Below are positions 1 through 14,400 of a DNA stretch of 64,000 nucleotides, one piece after another (the stretch's first letter is position 1; each line of letters starts with the position of its first letter). The position numbers and the translations under genes are program-made. Source of the stretch: Phalacrocorax aristotelis (lineage: Eukaryota; Chordata; Aves; Suliformes; Phalacrocoracidae). Under the pieces are notes generated by a model. It was given only the letters and a program-made list of their open reading frames with translations. It had not been told where the DNA came from and made no database searches. The stretch covers positions 1,302,001-1,366,000 of the forward strand of contig NC_134288.1 of NCBI RefSeq assembly GCF_949628215.1, in the 5' to 3' direction.

Positions 1-2352
1 AGATGGATATATCCTCCAGTATCCATAGCTCAACCTTTGTGGATCCTGGGAGAGCAACGGGGAGAAGCAGCAGAAAGCTGCCCAGCCTCTCCCTGAACAG
101 CTTCCCCCACTGCCACTGTTGGAGAATTGCATGACCAGACGCACTGCTGGGCAGGACAAACAGCAGCCCTGTTATACCTGACTTTATCTAACACGCTTTA
201 CCTGAAGCCCTTACCGTGTATTTCTCTACATGCTGAAACAAGCAAGTAGCAGAGAAGCTCCTCGGCACAGCCCGGGGCGCTCAACCTGTGAGGAAACTAC
301 AGAATTACCTGCCCACCAGCACCAAATTGGCTTTGACTGCATTTGGCCCGTTACTCTTCAATTGTAAAAGAGCATCACCTGAGCAGGGAGCCCCCGCCCT
401 GTAACTCCCCCACCACATGCAGTAAGGTGGGAGTTTATGCACAGCCGAGTCCCTCCCTATCACCAGATTAAGTCACCTTGTGGTGAAATGCAGAGGTGAG
501 AGATGTATTACACCATCAACTGTATCAAAAGGAGGCAAAAAGCCCCAAACCAGATGCCTACCCTCCCTCCCTTGCCAGTAAAACCCATTCATCAATGACA
601 AATTATTTAAGTCCTCTGTCCAGGAGCAGAACCATACTACACCAGGTCTGGGATACCATCATATGTGCTGACCTTTAGCTAAATTCTGCAAGTTTGATGA
701 TAAACAGGATGCCTGAATCTGGGTGGCAGCTGCCTAGAAACAACCTGTTTGTGTGGGTTTCCTTGGTGCTGGTCAGACTATCAGACAAGAAAGAAAAATT
801 ATTTTCCTGCAAAATGTGTTAACTATTTCAGGAACATCATCAGTTGCTCCTGAGGTTTCAGCAGCAGAACAGGCTCAGGGTCGATCCCAGATGCCCCTGC
901 CTGGTGCAGCGGTGCAGCTCTGAGCAGCCCGGGTCCCAGACGGGCCTGGGAGAGGGCACAGGGGAGCCACCACTGCAGTTTCATAAGCCCTTATGACTCA
1001 GTGGCATTTTACCCAAAATAAAAAGAGGAGCTCCTTCTGATGATGGGCCTGAGCTCTGTTGATTGTTGCCACTTGTGGCTGCTTGACAGGCCCATGCAGC
1101 AGCACAGTCTCATGGAAGTCTCTCAGGTCTGATTCCTGGCCATCAGTAACCGATTGCAAATCACTATTCGCAAGAATGACTTCTGTTTGAAGTCAATTAT
1201 AAAACTACATATAAAATAAATACCTAAAATATATTTGGAAGAAAATTGATGTTTTCTGTCAAGTTAGGGATGCCTTTCTGAAAGTAGCTGGAGGCCAAAG
1301 AAGGATGGCACTCTGTCCCAAATACTCCTTCCCAAATCTTAAGTTTGTCAGATAAGGCCTAAGGAAGAATCTCTGACCAGATACCATGTGCACCCAAACC
1401 CAGTTTGCCCTCCACAGACTCCAGTGACTGTTCTTGGCTCTGGATGCTTGTGAGTTTAGATCTTCCTTCAAAAGCCCTGGCCATTAGCGCCCAACCTGCC
1501 AAAGCCTGACAAACACATCCTCTTGAGTGTGCTTCCTGCCCTGGTGAGACCTCGTCCCTCCATATCCAAGCCCCGTTGGCATTTTAGGCAGGAGGGTACT
1601 TCTGCTTCCCTTTTTCTCCATCCTTCTTCCCCTCCCTTTCCTCATTCATACCCGCACTGATTCATGCTAAAATTTGTGTGGTCAAAGTTAGAAGATGAAG
1701 CTATCTAGTGAGCGAATTGGACTAGGTAAACAACTTATATCAAGAAAAGAACAGTTTTTACAATGGTAGGTTGAATCCGTCCAGTTTTTGCTGCAATATC
1801 TCTAAGGTAAAAGTAATCTTTTCTTTTTTTTCCCTCACCCAAACTTCTCCAAACCAAAGTGTAGACCAACTCAGAGTCTAGTTTACATTAAGAAACAATA
1901 GTCTAAGTTAAGGTAAGCTTTTCTTGGTATAAGTTGTTTACCTAGTCCATATATATACATATAGTTTCATATACTTGGGATACAGCAAAAACATTCGCAA
2001 GCTTAAGAGAGATTCACATCATGTATCTTAGAGTGGAAATCCATAATACCACAGACACTCCATCTGGGACATGCAGTTATTGTAAACAAAGCCCTGAAGA
2101 TGTTAAAACACAAAGATTTTACTTCTTTCAAAAGTAGCTGAAGATCTCAATACAAGTGATTTAGTTTCAATACTCTAGTTCTGAATGAAGCTGAATCATC
2201 ACGTGGGTTTCACATTTAAACCCCCCACATTTAGAAAGACTTAGTTACAACAGATTAATTCCTGACTTCATCCCCTAGAAACCATCATGAGATGAGCAGG
2301 ACATATCACAACACACAGTGAAGGATAAAACTGACTACAGCAAAGTCTAAAA
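1..2352. other. Flank or 3' UTR of the minus-strand gene, no other gene seen
   Basis: AT-rich sequence with only short chance open frames. It contains minus-strand donor-like sites near 205, 216 and 305 that could belong to further 3' exons, but I could not pair them with acceptors and open frames. Confidence 0.4.
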
Positions 2353-2413
2353 CTAATTCTTCAAGTAAGAAGTACTAAGAGGAAGTTTCTCAGAAGTAGG
2401 TTCACAGCCTCTT
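2353..2413 (-). CDS. Unidentified minus-strand gene, terminal coding exon 9
   Basis: Strong acceptor (GCCATCTTCACCTGCAG). The split Arg codon from exon 8 is completed, followed by [19 protein letters not shown] and TAG. The 3' UTR would run leftward. I saw no canonical AATAAA on this strand between 1 and 2353, only weaker variants, so the transcript may continue or end outside the window. Confidence 0.5.
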
Positions 2414-5400
2414 CTGCAGGTGAAGATGGCATGACAAAGACATTGCAAGGTTTCCATTTATGGGACCTGAATGCAATCGCAGAACAACATAAGCTGGAAG
2501 GGATCTCTAGAGATCATCTAGCACAACCTCCTACTCCAAGCAGCAGTCATTTCAAAGCTAGATCCAGTAGCTCAGGCCTTACAGATTTGAAAATCTCTAG
2601 GATGTAGATTCCAGTATTACACACCACTCTCAAAAAAATTTGTTTCCTTTTTTCGAGTGAGAATTTCCCTTGCTGCCAGTGGAAGGTAGGTGTATAACTA
2701 ATGAGATTTTTAACCTGAAACTATCACAGACCAGAATAGAAAGAAACATGAAAATCCAAAACTAGTAACTGTTACAGCCACACATCAGCACTATTTAGAA
2801 ATTCCCTTTCTAAAACTGTTTAATAATGAATAAGGGATCAAGTCAGATACTTCATGTTAAAGGTGTAGATGGAACAGAAATTCATCTCCTGGTAGATTTT
2901 TCAGGGCAGATGTTAATATGTTAAAATAACAGGTTTAATTTAACTAATTGAACCCTGCCCCTGAAAAATATTCAATACTTTCCAGAATAAGCACACATGA
3001 AGAACGGCACAGGATCTGTGTAGTGCAAGACCGATCTGAAAGGGTTCAAGAACAAATGCCTAGGAAACAGCAAAAGAATAGCACCTAGTGATACTTCCTC
3101 GTTGCTTGTACATCCACACACACTTCAGGCGACTGTCAACCTCTCTCAGGTCCTGTAGAAGCTTCTTCTCCAGTGCACTGAAATGCTGTTGCTCTTTCTG
3201 AACACAGAGGTTATTTATTGTCAGGCTTTGTGCTGCAGAGAAACTGCTACGGCAGTCTTACCCATGAAATCTAGGTTTGGTGACTCTCTCTCCCCCTGCT
3301 AGTCACAAAAATTATGAACATCTTTATTATACACAGAATACTCTTTCATCCCAACATGACAAAACCAAAAAATAATATTCAATATCAAGTAACACACCCT
3401 GGAGCCTATATCAAAGAGTAACTCTTTCCAACAGCCCATTTCAACAGCTCTGAGCAGCCACAAATTTCCAGAAGTCAGGGTGTATTCTCCAGAGGAGGAC
3501 CTTCCCCGTGCAAGGCCCTCAGCAAATAGCAAGCATTGGAACACCAGCCCTGACCCTACAAAAGCCTGCTAACAATACCTTCTCTGAAGATAGGCTAGCT
3601 TGCCAACACTCACCTGGAGAGAAATTACCAAATATTTTTACCTGGTTTTAGTGTTTCCTTCCTGTACAATTACATGCACATTTCTCCCATATTAACCTTT
3701 AAGCTGAATTTAGTTTATAAACACTGCTGATGCAGTCATCTCAGAAATAAAATGAGAGCCCTAGTTAGTTCTGGACTGATTTTATTCACTCCAATATTAC
3801 TTTTTTCCCCATCCCTCTCCAAGCTTCATTGCCTTATCCTTTTGGAAAACGGCAGACATTTACCTACCCCACGTCCAGTATTGCAATGTTACAGCCATAA
3901 ATTCTAAAGAAACCCTCAAAAGAGATTTAAAATGATCTGAAGAAGGGTAGTCATACTATAAGATGTAATTTAGACAGTATTGGTTAGGTGAACTGTGGTA
4001 CTAACAGATGCCAAACCTAACTGTAAAGAATATTATGTTAGCTGAAGCCACCATCATGGAACCAAAGCGTATATTCTCTTTCGAGCCTCCTCCAAGCAAG
4101 GTAAGCTAATGAGTTTTAGCTGACTGGTGGAGAGTTCTAAGAGCACCCACAGAGCATAACACAATTAGTTATCTGTTCAGCCCCAGTAATCCAATTCCTC
4201 TGGGTCATACATAATACTTTAAAAGTAAAATGATAATAACCCACCTTACCACAGCATATTCCCTCACCATCTCAAGAGCCTGATTCAGTCTCGGGCACAG
4301 CCATACCCTGAACAGAAGTGAGGTGTCCCCAGGCAGACATTGGCGAGCAAGGTCCCCAGGGCCACACGCTCACGCTGCAGCTCAGCACACCTTACAGTGG
4401 TTACGACAGAGGGTTTATCTAGGCAGCACCAACAGACCCCATCGCTTCTCCCCCTACTCTTTCGACCTCCTAATATCTCAAAGCTTTGCAGATTGGGGCA
4501 ATATCTTTTAGGTAACTAGCCGGGAATAACAGCAAGCTTTTGTGACCAGAAGCCCTTCTCCAGGTTAGGAACAGATGTTAAACTGAAACAGAACTCAAAG
4601 CACAATTCACCTGAGCAGTTTAAGTAAGTGATACCTCTCTCTACCATTAAGTAAAGAAATCGTTAGCCAGGTAATCTGAATCGACGTAAAATGGCAAGAA
4701 ATTAATTTTGTCGATGAATATGTGAACACAACAAACAACAGGTAACAAACCACAAATAAATAGCACTTGTACACCGGAACCATGTCCAGTTTCCATGGAT
4801 CCAAAACCTTCAGTCTGTCTTTTTCTGAATCCTATGGAGCAATCCAAAAATAACAGTACTGCCACTGGTTGGTATGTTATTGTTGTATTGTTCTGTAGTT
4901 GCTGCAGCTGGAACTACCTACTGCAACTGTACCAATACATCACCATCTGCCATTTGGGGAAGAACAACGCCAGGCACCAGTACAGGCTGGGGGCTGACCT
5001 GCTGGAAAGCAGCTCTGTTGAGAAGGACCTGAGAGTGCTGGTGGGCAGCAACCTCAGCATGAGCCAGCATCGTGCCCTTGTGGCCAAGAAGGCCAGCAGT
5101 ATCCTGGTCTGCACGAAAAGGAGTATGGCCAGCAGGTCGAGGGAGGTTATCCTCCCCCTCTGCTCTACCCCAGCGAGGCCACATCTGGAGTGCTGTGTTC
5201 AGTTCTGGGCCCCCCAGTTTAAGAAGGAGAGGGAACTGCTCGAGCAAGTCCAGCAGAGAGCTACCAAGATGATCGGGGGACTGGAGCATCTCCCTTGTGA
5301 GGAAAGGCTGGGAGACGTGGGTTTGTTCAGCCTGGAGAAGAGAAGGCTGAGGGGGGATCTCATCAATGCTTATAAGTATCTGAAGGGTGTCCAGAGGATG

Positions 5401-8400
5401 GGGCCAGACTCTTTTCAGTGGTGCTCAATGACAGGCCAAGGGGCAACGGGCACAAGCTGGAACACGGGAAGTTCCACCTGAACATGAGGACAAACCCCTT
5501 CCCTGTGCGGGTGCCAGAGCAGGGGCACAGGCTGCCCAGAGAGGCTGTGGGGTCCCTTCCCTGGGGACATTCACACCCCGCCTGGACGCGGCCCTGTGCC
5601 CCTGCTCTGGGGGTGCCTGCTCAAGCAGGGGGGTTGTACAAGACGATCTGCAGAGGTCCCTTCCAAGCCCTGCCATTCTGTGATTCTGTGATCCCAACTC
5701 ACAGTCAAACCAAGAATATACATTAGCTGTTGCTGTCACAGAAGTTTTACTGCTCTAATAACAATCCCAAAATACCAGCCACAAGTCCAAGCTGTATGTT
5801 GTGATCAGTAGAAACTGTATTTGGCTTTACTGGGTATTTCCACCAAACCACTTTGTTGGGAAGTTGCACTGATTTTGCCCAACGAAAAACATTCAGAGGG
5901 GCTGTTTCAGTCTGCCAGGCTTCATATCCCTACTCTGACATTTGAAAGGATTTCCCTTATGACCAGAGCTCTAGAGCTAAGCTTTCAAAGCCCTGTGAAC
6001 AGTGTTCTGATGAAGTGTTAACTGCAGAATAAATCAGCCTAAATCCAGGGAATTGTTCCAACAGATTAAAGCCTCAATGCCAAAGAGAAACGAGGAGGTC
6101 CTGCTTCCACTTTATAAATATCTCACTCTGTTTTGAGCCTGCCACCCGCTACTTTCATGTGGTAGTCTTAGTCCTTTTATCGGAAAAGACTGTGAATAAT
6201 GGGTTCATATACACTCCACACTGCTAAGACTTTATACGCTTCCATCATATCCTCTTCAAAGATCTTTTTGAGCCTGAAGAGTTTTGATCTAATTACCATC
6301 CTTTACAAGGAACTCAATTCACACTTTTGATCATTCTTGTCAACCTTTTCAGGATCTCTCCCAGTTTCACCGGGTCTTTAAAAGCAATGAGACCAGTACT
6401 CACGCAGCATTTACAACACGGTGTACTATGGGTATGGCAATGGCTACCACTGTGAAAACACTGTATAAAATCAATCCTCCTTCTGTCGGATCTACGGGTA
6501 AATTTTTATTGTATGTCCCAACAGCCCTCACACTCTCAGAAATGCCGGTTATTCTTTACTCACCTTCTGTGCCAGTCATGCTTTCATAAAGCTTTATTAC
6601 TTTCTTTTGTCCCCCAAGTGGCTCCTTTCCAAGGCTCGAAGTCCTAAACTGTTTAACGGCTCCTCCTCTTTATTCTCATTCCACACCTTTGCTCTTTGTT
6701 ACCTTTCTCTCTCTTTTCTTGCTCTCTTATACCCAAAGAATTTGCCAGAATAATTATGCTGATAATGAACTCCAGTGTAGATTACGTCTAAGATTTTACT
6801 GCTCTATAGGACCACTTTTCATGCTTCCTCAGGGAGATCTATCAGAGTTTCTCTTTAGAAATGTGCCTTAATACTGCCACATACCTTCACAAATGCACAG
6901 GCAGCCTTCTACATTGCCCTGCTTCCCCCACCAGTCCCAGGATAGGGAATTTTTCATTACATCGCTTTAATCTAAGTTGCTTATATTCTTCTCCCTTGAC
7001 ATATTTTTTTTTCTAAATTAGCCCTTTTAGGTACTTTCTCTGCATTTGTCTATGAGCTATACTAGGTTAGTGCCTGGTAGCCTGGGAACAAAGAGAAAAG
7101 TATCCATCCACGACAGCAGTGGAGAAGTCCTATACTCCTCTACTTGTTCAAGAGCTTCAACCAAAAGAAGGACACAGTGGGAATCATTACACGGTCAGGC
7201 ATTTGTTTCTTTGCACAACAACATGTTGATCTGATATAGTTTCAGTAGTTCACCCTAATCTATTTTTAGGCTGTACTCTTGGTTTTTTTGGACCTAGGTA
7301 ATGCTTCTTATGTCGATATTATTCAACATAGTAAGGTCAGAAGAGATCAGTTTCCTTCATCTGTGCGACCCTCCTGCCTAGCACAGGATAACAAATCTCT
7401 CTGTATAATTCCTTCACAAAGCCACACATGCTGGGATTGAGCGGTGCCATTTCTCTTGGGATCTTTTGAGTCAGCATTGAATAACTTCCCATTTAATGAA
7501 GGGACTAACACTTTCCATTGCAGCCTGATGCACTGGTACCTGATACAGTCCTGTTAAATATTTACCTCGAGTAGAGTTTAACTGTTTTGGGTTTCCTTCA
7601 AATTAAGCTGTAATCAGTGGCGGAACAGGGAAAGAGGTAAGAGCTCCAAGGCCAGCTCCCCTGCAATGACTCTGCAACCAGTCTGGAGTACAACAGAGAC
7701 TCTCCCCTCACCACCGCTGCCCTGCAGACAGATCAAAAGCTGCTTTCTACCTTTTATTAGCCAATCACCAGTAATAAAACTTGTTGCTCTTCATCTAGCC
7801 ACTGCACAAGAGAGAAAGACAGCACAGCACTGCTCAACCAAGCTCCTTACTAGGCCAGTGGTGACGGCAATCAATAAATTGTGTTAATGCAGGTGCTCAG
7901 AGGAAAAGGCAGCAGCTGTCATTTCTGAGATGTGACTGCTCACCCCTTAAAAATTACGAGTATACAGGTATGCCAGTAAAAAAAAAGACGGAACTTTCTA
8001 ATAGTTGCACAGAAATCACCGTGGTCCTTGTCTGTTTGACCAGATAAGTGAAAGAGATCCCCGCCTACTGCACCAGCACTCAAGAGCCTGGATAATACAT
8101 CAGAGCTCCTGATCAGCCCCTGGGCACACAGCACCTCTGTTCCCCACACCCTAGCTCTCCCTGCACCTTCTATTCACACAGACGCTTGAGCTGCACTGCA
8201 GGGATGCAGAGGCCAAGAGTGCGGAACAAGTGCCTTGCTTTATGGAACGGCCAGTGCCAGTCTTGAAAGCTATGAAAAGCAATTTGGAGTCACTGCTGCT
8301 GGGAAGACCTGGGGCTCTCTTAAAAATGCAAAAGAAAATTTGAGTCTAGTCATTTATGACAGGATAAAAATACTTCAGTCTTCACTAAAGCAAATGCTTC

Positions 8401-11400
8401 AAGATCAGGATTTAAACTCTGTGAGCCTTTCCTTATGGAAAGCTTTGACAATACTAAGACTGTATGCACTTAAATGATTTTTAGGCCAACAAGGTGACTG
8501 ATGACAGCCTCTACATAAGCAGTTCATTTTCATGTGGAGACATGATAAAAATAGCAGCATAAGTGCCACGTTTACAATCAGTCCATGGCCCAGAAGGATG
8601 CCTGAAGGCTAGAGATCTGAGGAAAATTAATACACCACATCAAAGAAATCAAACTAGAGAAAAGCAAGATACCCACATTACAATACATCTCAGTTCAAGC
8701 AATTAATGCTTAGGTCACGAATTAACCTTTCTGGTGCATATGTTCCAAGCCATTTCAATATTTTTCTCCAACAACTACTACCTACCAATCAGAGAAAGTA
8801 CAGAGATTTATATTCAGGACACCTCCATAAAAGGCTGAATAAGATTTCTGCCTAAACAGTTTTCTTATTTTACGAAAATGAAGTACTGACAGTATTTCTC
8901 CTGCCTTTATGCAAAGTTTTAAATTCCTACTCCTATTCTACTATGAATTTTTTGAAAGTTTACTATACCACACAATGAACTATATTCTATTTCTTAATAT
9001 TTTTTTTTTTAAATAAAGCGAGCACAAGCTTCTCTGGCTGTTTGATTGCTTTCACTGTTAAGAAACTGCTGTCTTTAATAAAGAAGAATGAAGCAGTTAA
9101 AGCCAAGGGGGTGGAAAAAAGCAGTTATCTTGTGAAAGGCCAAAGGAAAAACCTCCACTATCCTTCTACTACTGAAAAAAACCCAACCAAAAACCCAAAA
9201 CAAACAAACAAAAAAACAAGAAACATCTAACACTCAGTGAAAGCATCCTTCATCTGCCTGAGAAATCCTGTGCAACACCTTTTTAAAAGCTGGCATCTTG
9301 TGCTTATTTTGCAACCTCTATAAAACATTTTTTAAATGAGGAAAAAAAGAGATGAAGTTTTTTTCCAGACCAAACCAGCTTCTCAGGCTAGATGAGAAAA
9401 GCAGCTTAGCCTCTGTGCTGCAGCATCACTGCGCACACCGTTTCTGCTGGAAGCAAGGCAGAACAGCACTGCGTGGCAGCGGAGCTGAGGAAGCTGTTTG
9501 CAGCTTGGCCGCAAGCAACACGAGCGCACAGCTCACTGTCCCTTCTAAAGGCATCTTCTGCTCCACCTCACAGTGTTAGATACCCATCCATTCTTCACTA
9601 TGAAGGTTTAAGTGTCCTCCAGGAATTCTGCTCCCTTTGCAATATCACGGTTTACAAAAAATGCAGGATGACAGACTACTAAGAAGTCTTTAGGGGTCAC
9701 TGCACTACAAAGAAAAACTCATCAGTGAGGAAATATCATTTTCTAACATGTAAAAAGACTGCCAAAAATGGAACGCATTCATGTGGAACTGGCACAGGAC
9801 CCCCCTCCTGAGTAGCCAACTGGTGAGCTCTGCAAATTGTTTATACTGGTGAGAGTGGCAGCATACATATAATTATAGTGGCCTAAAATTCCCCTTGAAA
9901 ACACTTAATTTAGGCAAGTACTACCAGACATAACAATAAAAGCCATTTCTCACAGTGTAAGCTGAATCACTATCAGAAAAGCTTGATGGTCTCATTATAC
10001 TAGTGAAGCTTCTGTAGTATGCACATGACGAGACAGCGCTGGCACTGAAGCTGCTGCTTCCCAGAATTCAAAGGACTGCCGAAACACATAAACACAGGTT
10101 TTATTACATAGGTAACAATCCCCTGTAACAGCACATGTCAGGCTACCCAAAACCTGGGAATCATTGTCAACATTCCTATGCATTTGCAAAGAATTCATGA
10201 AGACAACATGGGAAAATGCACTGGACAAAATGTATCCAAACATATGCAACATGAAAAGGAAACAAAAAAAAGCCCAAAAGAGCAAAAAGCATTTGGTTTA
10301 AATGTCTACATGTTTTTTGAAGACCTTCCAGGATGGTGACTCCACCACCTCTCTGGGCAGCCTGTGCCAGTGCCTGACAGCCCTTTCGGTGAAGAAGTTT
10401 TTCCTAAAAGCCAACCTAAACCTCCCCTGGCGCAGCTTGAGGCCATTTCCTCTCGTCCTATCGCTTGTTACTAGGGAGAGGAGACCAACACCCACCTCGC
10501 TACAGCCTCCTTTCAGGGAGTTGTAGAGAGCGATAAGGTCTCCCCTCAGCCTCCTCTTCTCCAGGCTAAACCCCCCCAACCCCCCCAGCTGCCCCCCAGC
10601 ACACTTGTGCTCCAGACCCTGCCCCAGCCCCGCTGCCCTTCTCTGGACACGCTCCAGCCCCTCAAGGCCCTTCTTGTCCCGAGGGGCCCAAACCTGAGCC
10701 CAGCATTCGAGGTGGGGCCTCCCCAGGGCCGAGCACAGGGGCCCCATCCCTGCCCGGCTCCTGCTGGCCACACCAGTGCTGACACAAGCCCGGGGGCTGG
10801 TGGCCTCCTTGGCCACCTGGGCACTGCTGGCTCATGCCCAGCCGGCTGTCAGCCAGCACCCCCAGGGCCTTCTCCGCCGGGCACTTCCCAGCCCCTCTGC
10901 CCCAGGCCTGGAGCGAAGCCTGGGGTTGGTGTGACCCAAGGGCAGGACCTGACACTTGGGCTTTTTAAACCTCATACAATTGGCCTCGGCCCATCGACCC
11001 AGCCATTGTTAAAGTCCAGGTAGACAACACCCACAGCCTTTCCCTCATCCACTTGGTGGGTCACTTGGTCATAGGGAGATCAGGTTGGTCAGGCAGGACC
11101 TGCCTTTCATCAAGCCATGCTGCCTGGGCCTAATCCCCTGGTTGTCCTCCACATGTCTGGTGAGTGCACTCAAGATGAACTGCTCCATGATCTTCCCTTG
11201 TACCGAGGTCAGGCTGACTGGCTTGTCATTCACTGATCCTCCTTCCAGCCCTACTTGTACATGGGCATCACATCGGAAAGCCTCCTGTTGTCTGGGACCT
11301 CCCCTGTTAACCAGAACTGCTGATAAATGATGGAGAGTGGCTTGCCGAGCTCCCCCGCCAGCTCCCTCAGTGCTCTCGGTTGGATCCCATCCTGCCCCAA

Positions 11401-14400
11401 AGACCTGTGAGTGTCCAGGTGGCTCAGCACGTTGTAAACTGCTTCCTACTGGATTACGGGGGGTTTGTTCTGCTCTCCGTCCCTGCCTCCCAGCTCAGGG
11501 GCTGAATACCCTGGGGGTAACTGGTCTATTAGAGACTGAGGCAAAGTAGGCATTAAGTACCCCAGCCTTTTCCTCATCCTCGCCGGCAACGTTTCCCTCC
11601 GCGTCCAATAGAGGATGGAGATTCTCCTTTGCTCTTTTTGTTGTTAATGTATTTGTAAAAACTTTTTTGTTATCTCTTACAACAGTGCCACATTGAGTTC
11701 TAGCTGGGCTTTTGCCTGTCTAATTTTCTGTCTGCATGACCTAACGAGTTCCCCATACTCTTCTTGAGTTGCCTGCCCCTTCTTCCAAAAGTGGTAAACT
11801 CTCCTTTTTCTCTTGAGTCCCATCAAAAGCTCCCTGTACAGCCAGGCCAGCCTTCTTCCCTGCCACCTCATCTTACAACACATGGGGACAGCCTGCTCTG
11901 CACCTTTAAGACTTCCTTTCTGAAGAATGGACAGCCTTCCTGGACACCTTTGCCCTTCAGGACTGCCTCCCAAGTGACACTCCTAACCAGTGTCCTGAGC
12001 AGGCCAAAGTCTGCCTTCCAGAAGTCTGTGGTAGTGGTTTTGCTGACCCCCCTTCCTTACTTCACTTCTGAGGACATCTCCCATCAGTCCTTCTCTGTTT
12101 GTGAAGAGCAGGTCAAGTGAGGCACCTCCCCAGTAGGTTCACTTACCAGCTGTGTGAGGAAGTTATCTTCCACACACTCCATGAATCTCCAAGACTGTTT
12201 CCTCTCTGCTGTGTTGTATTTCCAGCAGACGTCCGGTAAGTTGAAGTCCCCTATGGGAACAAGGGCTACCGATAGTGAGCCTTCTGCCAGCTGCTTGAAG
12301 AACACTTCATCTACCTCTTCATCCTGGTTGGGTGGTCTGTAACAGACCCCCGGCAGGATATCTGCCTTGTTGGCCTTCCCCCTCATCCTTACCCATAAGC
12401 ACTCGACCTTATCATCACAATCGTTGAGCTCTATACCATCAAAGCACTCCCTAACATACAGAGCCACCTCACTGCCTCTCCTTTTTTGCCTATCCCTTCT
12501 GAAGAGTTTATAGCCATCCATTGCAGCACTCCAGTCATAAGAGTCATCGCACTGTGTCTCTGTGATGGCGACTGTCATAGTTCGCCGCTGTACAATGGCT
12601 TCCAGCTCCTCCTGTTTTTTGCCCATGCTGTGTGCATTAGTGTAGATGCATTTGAGCTGGGCTATCGATTTCACCTCCAACCCTGGCACACCACCCGTAG
12701 GCTCCTCTCTAGTGAGCCTGGCTATATCCCCTTCTCCCTTCAATCCTAGTTTAAAGCCCTCTCAATGAGCCCCACCAAGTAATGTGCAAGAATCCTTTTC
12801 CCCCTTTGAGAAAGCTGAACTCCGTCTACTGCCAGCAGGCCTGGTGCCATGTAAACCTCCCCACGATAAAAAAAAACACCAAAATTCCACCGATGGCACC
12901 AGCCTCTGAGCCATGTGTTAATCAGGTGCGTTCTCCTGTTCCTTTCAGTATTATTCTCTGCCACTGATGAGACTGAGGAAAACACTACCTGTGCTCCTCT
13001 TGATCCTTCAACCAGTCACCCCAGTGTCGGGAAATCCCTTTTGATCACTTTTGGATTTCTCTCCGCAACCTCATCACTGCCAACCTGTATAACCAATGGT
13101 GGGTAATAATCAGGGGGCTATACCAGACCAGGGTGTTTCCTAGTAACATCTCTAATCCGGGCACCAAGGAGGCAATAGACTTCCCTGTGGGATGGGTCTG
13201 ATCAGCACATTGGGCCCTCTGTTCCCCTCAGAAGGGAATTGCCTACGACAACTACCCTCCTTTTCTTCTTAACAGAGGCAGTCATAATGCTGGGCTGACC
13301 AACTCACCCTAGGCAACCCCCTGGATGGGCCTTCACCTACGTCTTCATTTGCCTGGCCCTCAAGTTCCAGAGCTCCATATCTGTTGTGTAAGGAAAACTG
13401 GGAGGAAAAGTGAGGGAGGCCGGGAGGAAAAGTGAGGGAGGCCGGGAGGAAAAGTGAGGGAGGCCGGGAGGAAAAGTGAGGGAGGCCGGGAGGAAAAGTG
13501 AGGGAGGCCGGGAGGAAAAGTGAGGGAGGCCGGGAGGAAAAGTGAGGGAGGCCGGGAGGAAAAGTGAGGGAGGCCGGGAGGGGTTCAGAAGAACCAGGAT
13601 ACTCCCCAAGGAAATCATGCCAGCACAGGTCTCTGACTTCCTTGCAGGTTTGGGGTGGAAACCTGGAACACAGAGTGGCTGAGTGACAGGCAGCGCTGCA
13701 GTAAAGTCCATCACTCTTCAGGCAAGTAACACCTCTGAGCAAGAATCACACACGACGGCTCCCTCCGTTACAGCACATCCACAGAAAAATTACTTAGCAA
13801 TTAATTGCACAAAGCAGTCTGGACACATATCCTCTTGCCATGTGGAATGCATCCAGACAAGCATATATTCAAATACAACAAATAACCTGAGACAAAGGAC
13901 GACGAAATCAACCTGGCTTTAAGCCTCAGTAGGTCCTCTTTTCAGGAGCGCTCTCCAACTGCAAGAGTCGCACGCAGGAACTGCACATAAATAACCCTTT
14001 TGGGTGTAGAAACCAGGAGAAATGCTGATGGTTTATATTTTCTAAGATTTGGAACGCTGCTGAAGAGATCAGAGAGACAGTTTATGTGAGCAAGACAGAT
14101 CACACAAGCACTGGGTGTTTTTTTTGAAGCTCAACTGGCAGCAGGACTTAGACTGTGTGCTGTTTGTGCCATTTCAGTGTAAGTTTAGAATAAACTTTGT
14201 GATCCCCTGGAATCACAGTAAACTTGCATCAGCTCCTGCTTGATGTGGTCATCCCCAAGACCAAGTCCAGGAGCAGAACAGCCATGAGCTCCAAGACAAT
14301 TTGTGCATTTGTAATGGTTTTTAAATGAAGTGTCCAAAAGGTAACGAACACCCAGGCACCGCGCAGCTGGTGCAGCGGTTCTGCTCAGTGTGGTCAAAAT

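Noticed and set aside
3263..3299. Minus-strand exon candidate ending ATGG/GTAAGA
   Set aside because: The frame that would join exon 8 contains a stop, and the following intron would be about 65 bp or less.
12084..12743. 219-codon minus-strand open frame as a cellular gene
   Set aside because: It is the endonuclease domain of CR1 ORF2.
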